Position numbers and translations under genes: made by a program
Shown here: positions 11,140-22,185 of the stretch, in pieces
How the letters are laid out: every line of letters begins with the position of its first letter
How positions within the stretch are numbered: position 1 is the first letter of the stretch
The notes under the pieces: generated by a model
Told to the model about the DNA's origin: nothing
The model's database searches: none
Seen by the model: the letters and a program-made list of their open reading frames with translations, nothing else
Origin: Campylobacteraceae bacterium
Lineage (GTDB): Bacteria; Campylobacterota; Campylobacteria; Campylobacterales; Arcobacteraceae
Reading direction: 5' to 3'
NCBI GenBank assembly: GCA_013373175.1
Contig: JABXII010000024.1
Coordinates: 29,109 to 93,108, forward strand
DNA: 64,000 bases

Positions 11140-11202
11140 AAAAACCCCGTTTTAATATTTTTTATTTGGATTATACCTAAATAAATATTTAAGTCCCAAA
11201 TT

Positions 11203-11673
11203 TTATTTTTCTATTTGTTTTTTCTTTTCTTCTCTAACTTCTTTTATTTGCATAAAAATCAAAATAGCCACTGCAATATTAATCATTACATCTGCTATAT
11301 TAAAAATTGCAAACTCAAAACCATAATGCCAATAAAAATAATCTACTACTGCCCCATAGGTAAATCTATCTAAGATATTCGATAAACCTGCAGCATAAAG
11401 AATAGATATTGGTAAAAAATATTTATAAAAAACCTCTTTGTTTTTTGCTAAATATATTGTTGCAACAAGTGCTATTAACAATTGAATGTATTTTAAATAT
11501 TCTTGTAAAAATTCAAACATTGAAAAAGCTACACCATAATTATATGCCAGTTTTAAAGACATATAAGCCCCATCAACTTCCCATGAGAAGTTAACAAAAG
11601 CGTATTTGATAAACTGATCAAATAAGAATATTGTTATAAAAATGATTATTGATAATTTATACTCTTTTCTCAT
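11203..11673 (-). CDS. lspA: Signal peptidase II
   Basis: [48 protein letters not shown]. Confidence 0.94.
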   Translation of the reverse strand: MRKEYKLSIIIFITIFLFDQFIKYAFVNFSWEVDGAYMSLKLAYNYGVAFSMFEFLQEYLKYIQLLIALVATIYLAKNKEVFYKYFLPISILYAAGLSNILDRFTYGAVVDYFYWHYGFEFAIFNIADVMINIAVAILIFMQIKEVREEKKKQIEK

Positions 11674-13004
11674 AAAACTTTTTCAATAAACTCTTTTAAT
11701 GTTTTCATTGATTCTTCAACTTCTTTTTTATCTTTACCTTCTAATAGTAATCTAATCTTATTTTCTGTTCCAGAATATCTAATTAAATCTCTAATACCTT
11801 TTTTTCTAATTGGTTCTAGAATCTCTTCTAGCCCATCAATCTCCTCTAAAGGTTTTTTCTCACTTACTTTTAAATTTACAAGTAATTGAGGATAAAGATC
11901 AAATGGATTTAAAGCTACACTTGCCTTTTGTTTTTTTCTTAAAATCAATGCTAATACTTGAAGTGCAGATGCTACACCATCACCAGTTTTTGCAACATCA
12001 GAGAAAATAATGTGACCACTTTGTTCACCACCAAAATTAACTCCTCTATCTTTCATTTGTTCTAAAACATTTTTATCACCTACATTTGATCTTAGAAGCT
12101 CTAAGTCATGTGAGTTTAAATAGTCTTCTAAAGCTTTGTTAGACATAACTGTTGCAACACAAGCCTCACCTTTTAATGTGTTCTCTTCTTTTAAGAAAGT
12201 ACAAAGAGCCCCAAGAAGTTTATCTCCATCGACAACTTCTCCCTCTTCATCTACAATAACCAATCTATCAGCATCACCATCAAGAGCAATACCAATGTCA
12301 GCTCTATATTCTTTAACTACTTTTCCAACATTTGCAGGATATAAAGCACCACATCCATCATTGATGTTATATCCATTTGGTTTATCATTTAGTGTAATAA
12401 CATCTGCACCTAATTCATCTAAAATTGTAGGTGCAACTTTGTATGCAGCCCCATTTGCACAATCTAAAACGATTCTCATACCTTGTAATGATAAATCATT
12501 AGGGAAAGAACTTTTAATAGCAACGATGTATCTTCCAATAACATCATCAATTCTTTTTGAAGAACCGATATTTTTACCTGTTACTGTGCCCTCTTTTAAT
12601 ACTTCATCATCAAAGAAAATTTTCTCGATATTTTCTTCACAGTTAGTACTTAGTTTATTTCCATGGTTATCAAAAAATTTAATACCATTATCCTCAAAAG
12701 GATTGTGAGAAGCAGAAATCATAATTCCAGCATCACATCTCATACTTTCTGTTAAGTAAGCAATTGCAGGAGTTGGCATAGGACCAATCTGAATTACATC
12801 ATAACCTACTGAAGTAAGACCACTTACAAGTGCATTTTCAATCATATAGCCACTTCTTCGTGTATCTTTTCCAACTAATATTCTTTTTGTTGTTGAATGC
12901 TTTCTAAAGTAGATTCCAGCAGCCTTTGCAAGTTTTAGTACAGTAACTGCATCTAAGAACTCACCTGCTAGTCCTCTAACTCCATCTGTTCCAAATAGTT
13001 TCAT
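11670..13004 (-). CDS. glmM: Phosphoglucosamine mutase
   Basis: [41 protein letters not shown]. Confidence 0.97.
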   Translation of the reverse strand: MKLFGTDGVRGLAGEFLDAVTVLKLAKAAGIYFRKHSTTKRILVGKDTRRSGYMIENALVSGLTSVGYDVIQIGPMPTPAIAYLTESMRCDAGIMISASHNPFEDNGIKFFDNHGNKLSTNCEENIEKIFFDDEVLKEGTVTGKNIGSSKRIDDVIGRYIVAIKSSFPNDLSLQGMRIVLDCANGAAYKVAPTILDELGADVITLNDKPNGYNINDGCGALYPANVGKVVKEYRADIGIALDGDADRLVIVDEEGEVVDGDKLLGALCTFLKEENTLKGEACVATVMSNKALEDYLNSHDLELLRSNVGDKNVLEQMKDRGVNFGGEQSGHIIFSDVAKTGDGVASALQVLALILRKKQKASVALNPFDLYPQLLVNLKVSEKKPLEEIDGLEEILEPIRKKGIRDLIRYSGTENKIRLLLEGKDKKEVEESMKTLKEFIEKVL

Positions 13005-13088
13005 TAAATCTTCCTAAATTTAAACTAACTTTAAAGTTATTTAGATAATATTCTATCCTTTAAAATTTTACAAAGAGGTTAAATAATT

Positions 13089-13349
13089 ATGGCAAATCAC
13101 AAATCTGCTGAGAAAAGAGCGAGACAGACAAAAGTTAGAACAGAAAGAAACAGATTCTATAAAACTAGAATCAAAAATGTTACTAAAGACGTAGTAGCTG
13201 CAATTGAAGCTGCAGACAAAGACAAAGCAGTTGAAGCAATGAAATCTGCTAACAAATACATCCACCATTGTGTATCTAAAGGTATCCTAAAGAAAGGTAC
13301 TGCAGCTAGAAAAGTTTCTAGACTACAAGTACAAGTAAACGCTATATAA
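13089..13349 (+). CDS. rpsT: 30S ribosomal protein S20
   Basis: [30 protein letters not shown]. Confidence 0.96.
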   Translation: MANHKSAEKRARQTKVRTERNRFYKTRIKNVTKDVVAAIEAADKDKAVEAMKSANKYIHHCVSKGILKKGTAARKVSRLQVQVNAI

Positions 13350-13406
13350 GTATAAATTCAAATATTTTATTCGAGTCTATATAAATATAATAAATACTAA
13401 CTAAAT

Positions 13407-14474
13407 ATGCTACAAGATAAACTAAAACCATTTATAGACAGATATGAAGAAATCAATAATTTATTGATTTCTCCAGATATCACTTCTGACATAAAAAAAA
13501 TGACTGAGCTATCAAAGGAACAATCTAGTATTGAACCAATTGTTAACAAAGCAAAAGAGTATATCAAAGTTGTAGAAGATATTGAAGAAAACAAAATGAT
13601 GCTTGATGATCCAGAACTTGGTGAACTAGCAAAAGAGGAACTTAAAGAATTAGAAGCTTCAAAGCCAAAAATTGAAGAAGAAATTAAATTTCTAATGATT
13701 CCAAAAGATCCTAATGATGACAAAAATATCTATCTAGAACTTAGAGCAGGTACTGGAGGAGATGAAGCAGCGCTTTTCGTTGGTAATCTTTTTAGAGCTT
13801 ATATCAGATATGCAGAAAACAATGGATGGAAAGTTGAAATCATGAACCAAAGTGAAAGTGAAGCAGGTGGATACAAGGAAATTGTAGCTTTATTTAAAGG
13901 TGACCATGTATATTCAAAATTAAAATTTGAAGGTGGTACACACAGAGTTCAAAGAGTACCAGCTACTGAATCACAAGGTCGTGTCCATACGTCAGCAATT
14001 ACTGTTGCCGTTATGCCTGAAGTTGATGATGTAGAGATTGAAATCAACCCAAATGATTTAAAAATTGATGTTATGAGAGCAAGTGGGAATGGTGGGCAAT
14101 CAGTAAATACTACTGACTCTGCTGTAAGAATTACACATATTCCAAGTGGAATTGTTGTTACAAACCAAGACCAAAAGTCTCAACATAAAAATAAAGATAG
14201 AGCAATGAAAGTTCTTAAAGCAAGACTTTATGACCTTGAAATGCAAGAAAAAATGCAAAGTGAAGGTGCCACTAGAAAAGAACAAGTAGGTACTGGAGAT
14301 AGAAGTGGAAGAATTAGAACATATAATTATCCACAAGGAAGAATATCAGACCACAGAATTAATTTAACTCTATATAGATTAGATGCAATTATGAATGATG
14401 GTCTATTTGATGAAGTAATTGATCCTCTTATTACTGATTATCAAACAAGACTTATTGAAGCAAATGGGCTATAA
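13407..14474 (+). CDS. prfA: Peptide chain release factor 1
   Basis: [39 protein letters not shown] (GGQ). Confidence 0.97.
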   Translation: MLQDKLKPFIDRYEEINNLLISPDITSDIKKMTELSKEQSSIEPIVNKAKEYIKVVEDIEENKMMLDDPELGELAKEELKELEASKPKIEEEIKFLMIPKDPNDDKNIYLELRAGTGGDEAALFVGNLFRAYIRYAENNGWKVEIMNQSESEAGGYKEIVALFKGDHVYSKLKFEGGTHRVQRVPATESQGRVHTSAITVAVMPEVDDVEIEINPNDLKIDVMRASGNGGQSVNTTDSAVRITHIPSGIVVTNQDQKSQHKNKDRAMKVLKARLYDLEMQEKMQSEGATRKEQVGTGDRSGRIRTYNYPQGRISDHRINLTLYRLDAIMNDGLFDEVIDPLITDYQTRLIEANGL

Positions 14475-14524
14475 TAGCCCTTTGCAATCTTACATAATAA
14501 ATAATATCACAAAAAAAACTTTTT

Positions 14525-14557
14525 AGTAACCAAGTTGTAATCAACAACTATTATACT
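14525..14557 (+). promoter_or_regulatory. Putative Pho-box promoter of pstS
   Basis: GTAAC (14526-14530) and GTAAT (14537-14541) at 11-bp period, 10 nt before TATACT (14552-14557). Confidence 0.55.
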
Positions 14558-14588
14558 TCCATATCATTATTAAAATATGGAGACAAAA

Positions 14589-15644
14589 ATGACATTAAAG
14601 AAAACTACAATTGCTTTATTAGCAAGTGCTGCACTAACTGTTTCTCTTTCTGCTAGAGATCAAATTAAAATGGTTGGATCATCAACAGTATATCCTTTCG
14701 CATCTGCGGTAGCTGAAGAATTAGGTGCTACAACTAAATACCCAACTCCAGTAGTTGAATCAACTGGTTCAGGTGGTGGTATGAAATTATTTTGTGCTGG
14801 AAATGATTTAAATACTCCAGATATCACAAATGCTTCAAGAAGAATGAAAGCTAAAGAGTTCACAATGTGTGAAAAAAATGGAGTTACTGATATCACTGAA
14901 GCTGTAATTGGATTCGATGGTATTGCATTTGCTCAAGATAAATCAAATGAACATTTTACAGTTACTAAAAAACAATTAGCATTAGCAGTAGCTGCTGAAG
15001 TACCTTCAAAAGATGGAAAAAAATTAATTGCTAACCCATACAAAAAATGGTCAGATATTGATGCAAGTTTACCAAACAGAGAAATCATTATTTATGGACC
15101 ACCAAAATCTTCTGGTACAAGAGATGCTTTTGAAGATATGGTTATGAAAGGTACATTCAAAAAAATGGCTGTATATACTGACCTTTACAAAGCAGACAAA
15201 AAAGCTAACAAAAAATATAAAAAATATCACGTAGTAAGAACTGACGGTGTTTATGTACCATCAGGTGAAAATGATAATATTATCGTTCAAAAATTAACTA
15301 AAAACAAAAATGCATTCGGAATCTTTGGATACTCTTTCTTAGTTGAAAATGATGACAAATTAGAAGGTGCAAAAGTTAATGGTGTTTCTCCAACTCCAGA
15401 TGCAATTTCTTCTGGGAAATACCCAATTTCTAGATCATTATTCTTCTATACTAAGAACTCTCATAAAAAAGATGTTCCAGCTATGAATAAATATATTGAG
15501 ATGTTTATGTCTGAAAACATGATTGGTTCTGAAGGAATTCTTTCAGAAATTGGACTTATTGCTTTACCAGACGCTCAAAGAGCAGCTATTAGAAAAGCAG
15601 TTATGAATTCTAAAAAACTTAAATTAGCTGACTTAAAACACTAA
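14589..15644 (+). CDS. pstS: Phosphate ABC transporter substrate-binding protein
   Basis: Signal peptide; MVGSSTVYPFASAVAEE; STGSGGGMKLFC; SSGTRDAFEDMVM. ORF track starts at 14577, but GGAG at 14579-14582 is a good SD for the ATG at 14589. Confidence 0.93.
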   Translation: MTLKKTTIALLASAALTVSLSARDQIKMVGSSTVYPFASAVAEELGATTKYPTPVVESTGSGGGMKLFCAGNDLNTPDITNASRRMKAKEFTMCEKNGVTDITEAVIGFDGIAFAQDKSNEHFTVTKKQLALAVAAEVPSKDGKKLIANPYKKWSDIDASLPNREIIIYGPPKSSGTRDAFEDMVMKGTFKKMAVYTDLYKADKKANKKYKKYHVVRTDGVYVPSGENDNIIVQKLTKNKNAFGIFGYSFLVENDDKLEGAKVNGVSPTPDAISSGKYPISRSLFFYTKNSHKKDVPAMNKYIEMFMSENMIGSEGILSEIGLIALPDAQRAAIRKAVMNSKKLKLADLKH

Positions 15645-15664
15645 TTTCTTTCCCTACTAACAAA

Positions 15665-15693
15665 ATTAAAAGAAGGTTTTTCCTTCTTTTAAT
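15665..15693 (+). terminator. Terminator hairpin after pstS
   Basis: ATTAAAAGAAGG-TTTTT-CCTTCTTTTAAT. Confidence 0.75.
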
Positions 15694-15775
15694 AGTTTTA
15701 AATATGAACTTTTATTCTGCCCGCGAACACAAAATAAGAGCTCATATTTAATCCTATAAAGAAGAGGTAAATCCT

Positions 15776-17494
15776 ATGTCAGCAAAAATTGATGTTGACA
15801 AACTTGACTTCGCTTTTCAACCTATCGTAAATACCAATACAGGCAAGATTTTTGCTGTAGAAGCTTTAATTAGAAATGTTGAAGAATTAGAGTTTGAATC
15901 AATTTTCCATTTTTTTGATACTTTAGCTAATAAAAAGATACTTTATAAAGTAGACATGCTTTTAAGAAAAAAAGCTATTAAAAAGTACAAAAAAATCGAA
16001 TTAAACAATCTAAAACTATTTTATAATATAGATAATAGGCTATTTGCCATGCCAGATTTCGAATTTGGTGAAACTGCAAAACAACTTGAGAAATATGAAT
16101 TAAGCAAAGATGATATATGCTTTGAAATAACAGAACATAGCTCTTTAGAAGATCAACAATTAATAAAACATATAGTAAGTACCTATAAATCAAAAAACTA
16201 TAATATTGCATTAGATGATTTTGGTACTGGTATATCTGGACTTCATTTATTATATTTATCAGATACAAATTATATAAAGATAGATAAATTCTTTATTGAA
16301 AATATTCATAAAGATGCTAAGAAAAGGTTATTCTGTGCTTCTATTGTAGAGATGGCTCATACTATGGGTATAAAAGTTATAGCTGAAGGTGTTGAAACAA
16401 AAGAAGAGTATTATGTTTGTAAAGAGATTAAAGCAGATTACATTCAAGGTTTCTTAGTTGCAAGACCAAGTACAGATATAAAAGATATAAAAAAATACTA
16501 TTCAAAAGATAATATTTTTAATAAAGATAGAAGAGTTACAAGGGGTAACTTTATTGATAAATCTTTTATTGATAAAATAGACCCTTTAAATGTAAATGCA
16601 AGCTTGCATGAACTATTTGTTTATTTTAAAGAACATACTTTAAATACCTTTGTTCCTATTATTGATGATAATAAAAAAATTCTAGGTGCCATTTATGAAG
16701 TAGATATTAAAGAAATCTCTTACTCACAATACGGTTTATCTTTAGCAAAAAATGATTCCTTTAAAGCAAAACTAAAAAACTATATCAAACCTGTTTTAGA
16801 GATAGATTTAAGTTGGGGAATTGATAAAGCCTTAGAAATTTTTAATATGAGAAATGATGCTCAAGGTGTATTTGTTTCAAAAGATGCTAGATACTATGGA
16901 TTTATAAATCTTAATAACCTTTTATCACTTTCATATAAAAGAAACCTTGAAATAGCACAAAATCAAAACCCTCTTACTAAGTTACCAGGTAATAAGCAAA
17001 TTGAAAGCTTCATTTCTACTGCATTTAAAAATGACCAACACACTCAAATTGTATATTTTGATTTTAATGACTTTAAACCTTTTAATGATACTTATGGATT
17101 TAGACAAGGTGACCGTGCAATTTTAATGTTCTCAGAAATTCTTCAAAAAAATATTTCAAGTGAAAACTTTATTGCCCATGTTGGAGGGGATGACTTCTTT
17201 GTAGGTTTTGTTAATAGTAAGTATGAATATGTTTATGAAGTTATTAAAAAAGTACAAGAAGAGTTTAGACTAAATGCAACAAGTCTTTACAACGAAAAAG
17301 ATATAAACAATGGTTACATGACATCAAAAGATAGATTTGGTACAAGTAGAAATTTTAGTTTATTATCTGTATGTGCTGCTATTATAGAACTAACTAAAAA
17401 CTCGACACAAGAGTCATTTAACCAAAATATAGGACAAATTAAAAAGCTATCTAAAGAATACCCTTACCCTTATGGTAGTTGCATTTTCATGTAA
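15776..17494 (+). CDS. EAL domain / middle domain / GGDEF-like (GGDDF) signalling protein
   Basis: FAVEALIRN (EAL), ALDDFGTGISGLHLL, IAEGVETKEEY; C-terminal HVGGDDFFVGF. Confidence 0.88.
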   Translation: MSAKIDVDKLDFAFQPIVNTNTGKIFAVEALIRNVEELEFESIFHFFDTLANKKILYKVDMLLRKKAIKKYKKIELNNLKLFYNIDNRLFAMPDFEFGETAKQLEKYELSKDDICFEITEHSSLEDQQLIKHIVSTYKSKNYNIALDDFGTGISGLHLLYLSDTNYIKIDKFFIENIHKDAKKRLFCASIVEMAHTMGIKVIAEGVETKEEYYVCKEIKADYIQGFLVARPSTDIKDIKKYYSKDNIFNKDRRVTRGNFIDKSFIDKIDPLNVNASLHELFVYFKEHTLNTFVPIIDDNKKILGAIYEVDIKEISYSQYGLSLAKNDSFKAKLKNYIKPVLEIDLSWGIDKALEIFNMRNDAQGVFVSKDARYYGFINLNNLLSLSYKRNLEIAQNQNPLTKLPGNKQIESFISTAFKNDQHTQIVYFDFNDFKPFNDTYGFRQGDRAILMFSEILQKNISSENFIAHVGGDDFFVGFVNSKYEYVYEVIKKVQEEFRLNATSLYNEKDINNGYMTSKDRFGTSRNFSLLSVCAAIIELTKNSTQESFNQNIGQIKKLSKEYPYPYGSCIFM

Positions 17495-17522
17495 CCATCA
17501 TGTAACTAATATCATGTAGAAT
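17490..17522 (+). promoter_or_regulatory. Putative Pho-box promoter of pstC
   Basis: GTAAC (17491-17495) and GTAAC (17502-17506) at 11-bp period, 10 nt before TAGAAT (17517-17522). Confidence 0.55.
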
Positions 17523-17550
17523 TACGCAAATTTAAACATAAAGGGAAGAT

Positions 17551-18480
17551 TTGCATTCATTTGAATCTAAAAACAAATCAACTGAATTAAAAGAGAACCT
17601 TATAAAAGGTGCATTGATTACAGCTTCTGTAATATCAATCCTTACTACATTTGGTATTCTTTTTTCAATTCTATTTGAAGCAATAGCCTTCTTTGAATTA
17701 AGAAGTTTCTGGTACTTCTTAACAGGAACAGTATGGTCGCCAGGTGTTGCAGGAAGTAAATTTGGAGCTATTCCAATTTTCGCTGGAACAATGATGATTA
17801 CTTTCATTGCAATGTTAGTTGCAATTCCTATTGGATTAGGTAGTGCTGTTTTTATGAGTGAGTACGCTTCTTACGAAACAAGGTCATATCTAAAACCAAT
17901 GCTAGAAATCCTTGCAGGTATTCCAACAGTTGTATATGGTTTCTTTGCAGCGATTACTGTTGCTCCTTTAATTGTAAAAGGTGCAGCTGCAATAGGATTA
18001 GAAGCTACTTTTAACTCAGCTTTAGCATCTGGAGTTGTAATGGGAATTATGATTATCCCTGTTATCTCATCACTTTCTGATGATGTTATTAAAGCAGTTC
18101 CAGATTCTCAAAGAAAAGCTTCACTTGGATTAGGAATGACTCAAGGGGAAACAATTAAAAACATTGTACTACCTTCAGCACTTCCAGGTATTATCTCTGC
18201 TTGTATTCTTGGTTTCTCAAAAGCAATTGGAGAAACAATGATTGTTGTAATGGCAGCAGGGTTAAGACCAAATCTATCATTTAATCCATTAGAAGATATG
18301 ACAACTGTTACAGTAACAATTGTAAACTCACTAGTTGGTGATTTTGAATTTAACTCACCTGAAACATTATCAGCATTTGCATTAGGACTTATGTTATTTG
18401 TTGTTACTTTAATACTTAATGTTATCTCATTAAGTTTAATTAGAAAATTCAAAGAAAAATATAAAGTGAATACATTATGA
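17551..18480 (+). CDS. pstC: Phosphate ABC transporter permease PstC (TTG start)
   Basis: PstC-like permease; GIPTVVYGFFAAITVAPL; first permease of pstC-pstA-pstB. Confidence 0.93.
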   Translation: MHSFESKNKSTELKENLIKGALITASVISILTTFGILFSILFEAIAFFELRSFWYFLTGTVWSPGVAGSKFGAIPIFAGTMMITFIAMLVAIPIGLGSAVFMSEYASYETRSYLKPMLEILAGIPTVVYGFFAAITVAPLIVKGAAAIGLEATFNSALASGVVMGIMIIPVISSLSDDVIKAVPDSQRKASLGLGMTQGETIKNIVLPSALPGIISACILGFSKAIGETMIVVMAAGLRPNLSFNPLEDMTTVTVTIVNSLVGDFEFNSPETLSAFALGLMLFVVTLILNVISLSLIRKFKEKYKVNTL

Positions 18481-19661
18481 TTAAAAGAAAAAATAAGAAT
18501 AAAGATAACCCATTTTATGACCCAACACTTTCAGGAAGGCATAGAAGTTCTAAAAGATTTAAGACTTTTACTTTATCTTCTTTAATCTTTTCAGTTGCAT
18601 TCTTAGCATTTTTCCTTTTTGACATTATTTCAAAAGGAAGTCCTGCATTCGAGCAAGCTTATGTAAATGTAAATGTAACATATAATGAAGCTTCAATGAA
18701 AAGTTATAGAAAAGCAATTGATAGAAAGTATTCAAGAATTGTATCAAGAGCATGGCTTAGAACACTGCCTATGGAAATGAAAAAGAATCCAGAATTAATG
18801 GGTACAACAGTTAAAATGTGGGTTCTAGCAGATGATCAAGTTGATCAATATTTAAAAGGTCATTACTATAAATTAAAGACAAAAGATAGAAGACTAATTG
18901 ATGATATGAAAGTAAATGGAGATGTTGAACTTAAATTCAATAAAATCTTCTTTTTAAATGGTGACTCAAAAACACCAGAATTTGCTGGTTTAAACTCTGC
19001 AATTGTTGGTTCTATTTTGACTTTAATTATTACGATGCTAGTTGCTTTCCCTATTGGAGTTATGACAGCGGTATATTTAGAAGAGTTTGCAGATGATAAT
19101 AAGTTCACTCAAACAATTGAAGTAAATATTAATAACCTTGCAGCAATTCCTTCAATTTTATTTGGTCTTTTAGGTCTTGCTATATTTATTAATCTTTTTG
19201 GAATGCCAAGATCTTCACCTTTAGTTGGTGGTTTAACACTTGCACTTATGACTTTACCTATTATTATTGTAAGTTCAAGGGCAGCATTAAGAGCAGTTCC
19301 AGATTCAATAAGACAAGCAGCATATGGCTTAGGATTAACAAAAATAGAAGTAACTAGAGACCACGTTTTACCATTAGCATTTCCTGGAATATTAACTGGT
19401 TCAATTATTGGTTTAGCACAAGCAATGGGTGAAACTGCACCACTAATCATCATTGGTATGATTGCATTTATCCCAGATTCACCAGAATCTATTTTCCAAG
19501 CAGCAACAGTTATGCCTGCACAGTTATTTACTTGGGCTGGTATGCCAGAGAGAATGTATATAGAAAAAACAGCAGCTGGTATTATGGTGTTATTAACAAT
19601 ATTAATTTCACTAAATGCATTAGCAATTTATCTTAGAAAAAAATATGAAGTAAAATGGTAA
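18477..19661 (+). CDS. pstA: Phosphate ABC transporter permease PstA
   Basis: PstA-like permease C-terminal half (NLAAIPSILFGLLGLAIF; MGETAPLIIIG), extended N-terminus. Confidence 0.93.
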   Translation: MIKRKNKNKDNPFYDPTLSGRHRSSKRFKTFTLSSLIFSVAFLAFFLFDIISKGSPAFEQAYVNVNVTYNEASMKSYRKAIDRKYSRIVSRAWLRTLPMEMKKNPELMGTTVKMWVLADDQVDQYLKGHYYKLKTKDRRLIDDMKVNGDVELKFNKIFFLNGDSKTPEFAGLNSAIVGSILTLIITMLVAFPIGVMTAVYLEEFADDNKFTQTIEVNINNLAAIPSILFGLLGLAIFINLFGMPRSSPLVGGLTLALMTLPIIIVSSRAALRAVPDSIRQAAYGLGLTKIEVTRDHVLPLAFPGILTGSIIGLAQAMGETAPLIIIGMIAFIPDSPESIFQAATVMPAQLFTWAGMPERMYIEKTAAGIMVLLTILISLNALAIYLRKKYEVKW

Positions 19662-19673
19662 GGAATAGATAAG

Positions 19674-20441
19674 ATGTCAAATAATAGTATAAAAATAGAT
19701 GTAAACGAATTAAATTTATGGTACGGAGATAATCATGCACTTCATAATATCACTGTTCCTTTATATGAAAACAAAATCACAGCATTAATTGGACCATCAG
19801 GATGTGGTAAATCTACATTCTTAAGATGTTTAAATAGAATGAATGACTTAATTTCAAGTGTAAAAATTGATGGTTCAGTTGTTATTGATAAGAAGAATAT
19901 CTATGACAAAGATGTAGATGAAGTAAGTGTTAGAAAAAAGATTGGTATGGTATTTCAACAACCAAATCCATTTCCAAAATCTATTTATGAAAATGTAGCT
20001 TATGCTCCTTTAAAACATGGTCATGTAAAAAAAGGAAAAGCTTGTGATGAACTTGTTGAAAAAGCCCTTATTGATGCTGGACTTTGGGAAGAAGTAAAAG
20101 ATAAATTACAAGAACCTGGTACTTCACTTTCTGGTGGTCAACAACAAAGACTTTGTATTGCAAGAACAATTGCAGTTAAACCAGAAGTTATTTTAATGGA
20201 TGAGCCAACATCAGCACTTGACCCTATTTCAACAGAAAAGATTGAAGCATTAATGTTAGAACTTAAAAAGAAATATACAATTGTAACTGTAACTCATAAT
20301 ATGCAACAAGCGGCAAGGGTAGCAGATTATACAGCATTTTTCCACCTAGGAAAACTAATAGAGTATGATGAAACAGAAACTATTTTTGTTAACCCATCAA
20401 ATAAAAAAACTGAAGATTATATTACAGGAAGGTTCGGATAA
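19674..20441 (+). CDS. pstB: Phosphate ABC transporter ATPase
   Basis: [44 protein letters not shown]. Confidence 0.97.
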   Translation: MSNNSIKIDVNELNLWYGDNHALHNITVPLYENKITALIGPSGCGKSTFLRCLNRMNDLISSVKIDGSVVIDKKNIYDKDVDEVSVRKKIGMVFQQPNPFPKSIYENVAYAPLKHGHVKKGKACDELVEKALIDAGLWEEVKDKLQEPGTSLSGGQQQRLCIARTIAVKPEVILMDEPTSALDPISTEKIEALMLELKKKYTIVTVTHNMQQAARVADYTAFFHLGKLIEYDETETIFVNPSNKKTEDYITGRFG

Positions 20442-21109
20442 TGTTAAAACCATATATTGAAAGTATTAATAAAATAAAAGAAGAAATCACAACTATAGGA
20501 GAAGAGATTTCTCATGCTAATAAAATCTCTTTATCTGCTTTAAAAGAGAATGACCCATCAATGTTAAAAGATGTGAATCTATCTTTAAAAAAGTTATCTT
20601 CTAAATCAAATGAAATTGATAACTTAATAGTTAAAACTTTAGCCCTTTATTCACCAGAAGCTAAAGACTTAAGAGAGATGGTTTCTTATTTAAAGATTAC
20701 AAATGAACTTATGAGAGCAGCATCGTATTCAAAAACATTTGCTAAAAACTTTAGAAAGTCATTTTCTCCAGAACTAAATGCGGATGCAATTTTAGAGTAT
20801 GCAATTCCTTTATTAAAAACATCAAACCTAGCACTTAATACAGCAATTGAGATGATTGGGGAAGATGATGAAAAAATCATTGAGGAAAAATTCAACAAAG
20901 TATTAGTTGAAGATAGTAAAACTGATGATTTATATGCAATGATTGAGAAAAACATTTTAAAACTTATTACTAGAAACATTGAACTTTCAAAAGACTATTT
21001 TGAAGTATTAAGCTCACTAAGAAGATTAGAAAAAATATCAGGAAGAGCTTCATCTATTGCTAATCTTTTAGTTTTTGCTGAAGTTGGTGGAGACTTAGAA
21101 AACGTATAA
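20441..21109 (+). CDS. phoU: PhoU-like phosphate regulator
   Basis: Helical PhoU-like protein directly after pstB. Confidence 0.75.
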   Translation: MLKPYIESINKIKEEITTIGEEISHANKISLSALKENDPSMLKDVNLSLKKLSSKSNEIDNLIVKTLALYSPEAKDLREMVSYLKITNELMRAASYSKTFAKNFRKSFSPELNADAILEYAIPLLKTSNLALNTAIEMIGEDDEKIIEEKFNKVLVEDSKTDDLYAMIEKNILKLITRNIELSKDYFEVLSSLRRLEKISGRASSIANLLVFAEVGGDLENV

Positions 21110-21113
21110 TTGT

Positions 21114-21518
21114 ATGAAAGCCATTCATAAAATAAAATCTTACTTCAACTCAAATTATGAAGTATTAGCAGCTATAGTTATCTTTACGATAGTTTTAGTT
21201 GCTAAGTTAGAGTTTTACAAAACAATCATCTTAATGCTTGAATTTATTGTTTTAATGGAAGTAGCTAAGATGATTTCTGATTTTATAAAAAAAGAGAAAC
21301 TAAGACTTAGGTTTGTTATTGATATCTTTATTATTTTTCTAATTAGAGATGTAATAATATATACTTCCCATGAAAAGAAAGACTACTTCACTATATTGTT
21401 TTTACTTTTTGTTATCTTTGTATTCTTTATTTTTAGAATATTAGCTATAAAATACTCTCCAGGAATTGTAAAACTACAAAAAGAATCTATCCAAGGGAAA
21501 AAAGAAGAAAATGAGTGA
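21114..21518 (+). CDS. PsiE-family membrane protein
   Basis: Four-TM pattern with FIVLMEVAKMISDFIKKEKLRLRFVIDIFIIFLIRDVI; in the phosphate operon. Confidence 0.7.
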   Translation: MKAIHKIKSYFNSNYEVLAAIVIFTIVLVAKLEFYKTIILMLEFIVLMEVAKMISDFIKKEKLRLRFVIDIFIIFLIRDVIIYTSHEKKDYFTILFLLFVIFVFFIFRILAIKYSPGIVKLQKESIQGKKEENE

Positions 21519-22185
21519 TAAATTAATATTAATAGTTGAAGATGAAGAAGATATTTTAGAACTTTTAGAGTATACACTCCAAAAAGAAGGTTATGAAACA
21601 ATTGGATTTTTAAGTGTAAATGAAAAACTAGAAAAAATTTTAGATGAAGAATATATTGATTTAATACTTATGGATAGAAACCTTCCAGGGATAGATGGAA
21701 CTGAGTTTATAAACAAAATAAAAGAGAAAGGTTATAACTCACCTGTTATTTATTTAACTGCAAAAGATAAAGACGAAGATATTTTAGATGGCTTTGATTC
21801 CCATGCAGATGACTATATTACAAAACCTTTCAAAATCCAAGAATTATTAGCAAGGGTAAAAGCTGTTATAAAAAGAAGTTCAAAGGATGTTGATATTTTA
21901 AAAATTAGAGATATCACATATAAAGCGGCAAATAAAAAGTTTTTTATAGAAGATAAAGTAATTGAACTTACTCATTTAGAACATGATTTATTATTAGAGT
22001 TTATTAAAAATAGAGATATTTTAATGACCAGAGAGCACTTACTTGAAACTGTGTGGGAAGACTCTTATGATAAAAAACTAAAAACTGTAAATGTTGCAAT
22101 CAAAAGATTAAAAGCTAAAATTGACCCTGATAATAAAAAAGAGTACATTAAATCTGTTAGAGGAGAAGGTTACTTATTTTGCTAA
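21511..22185 (+). CDS. OmpR/PhoB-family response regulator
   Basis: Receiver with LILMDRNLPGIDG and winged-helix C-terminus; operon with pst genes. Confidence 0.9.
   Translation: MSDKLILIVEDEEDILELLEYTLQKEGYETIGFLSVNEKLEKILDEEYIDLILMDRNLPGIDGTEFINKIKEKGYNSPVIYLTAKDKDEDILDGFDSHADDYITKPFKIQELLARVKAVIKRSSKDVDILKIRDITYKAANKKFFIEDKVIELTHLEHDLLLEFIKNRDILMTREHLLETVWEDSYDKKLKTVNVAIKRLKAKIDPDNKKEYIKSVRGEGYLFC

Noticed and set aside
12136-12708. 190-aa plus-strand ORF antisense to glmM
   Set aside because: Lies wholly inside the well-supported glmM gene; Ser/Pro-rich shadow translation with no recognisable domain.
13068-13268. 66-aa minus-strand ORF over rpsT
   Set aside because: Antisense to ribosomal protein S20; Phe/Cys/Ser-rich shadow.
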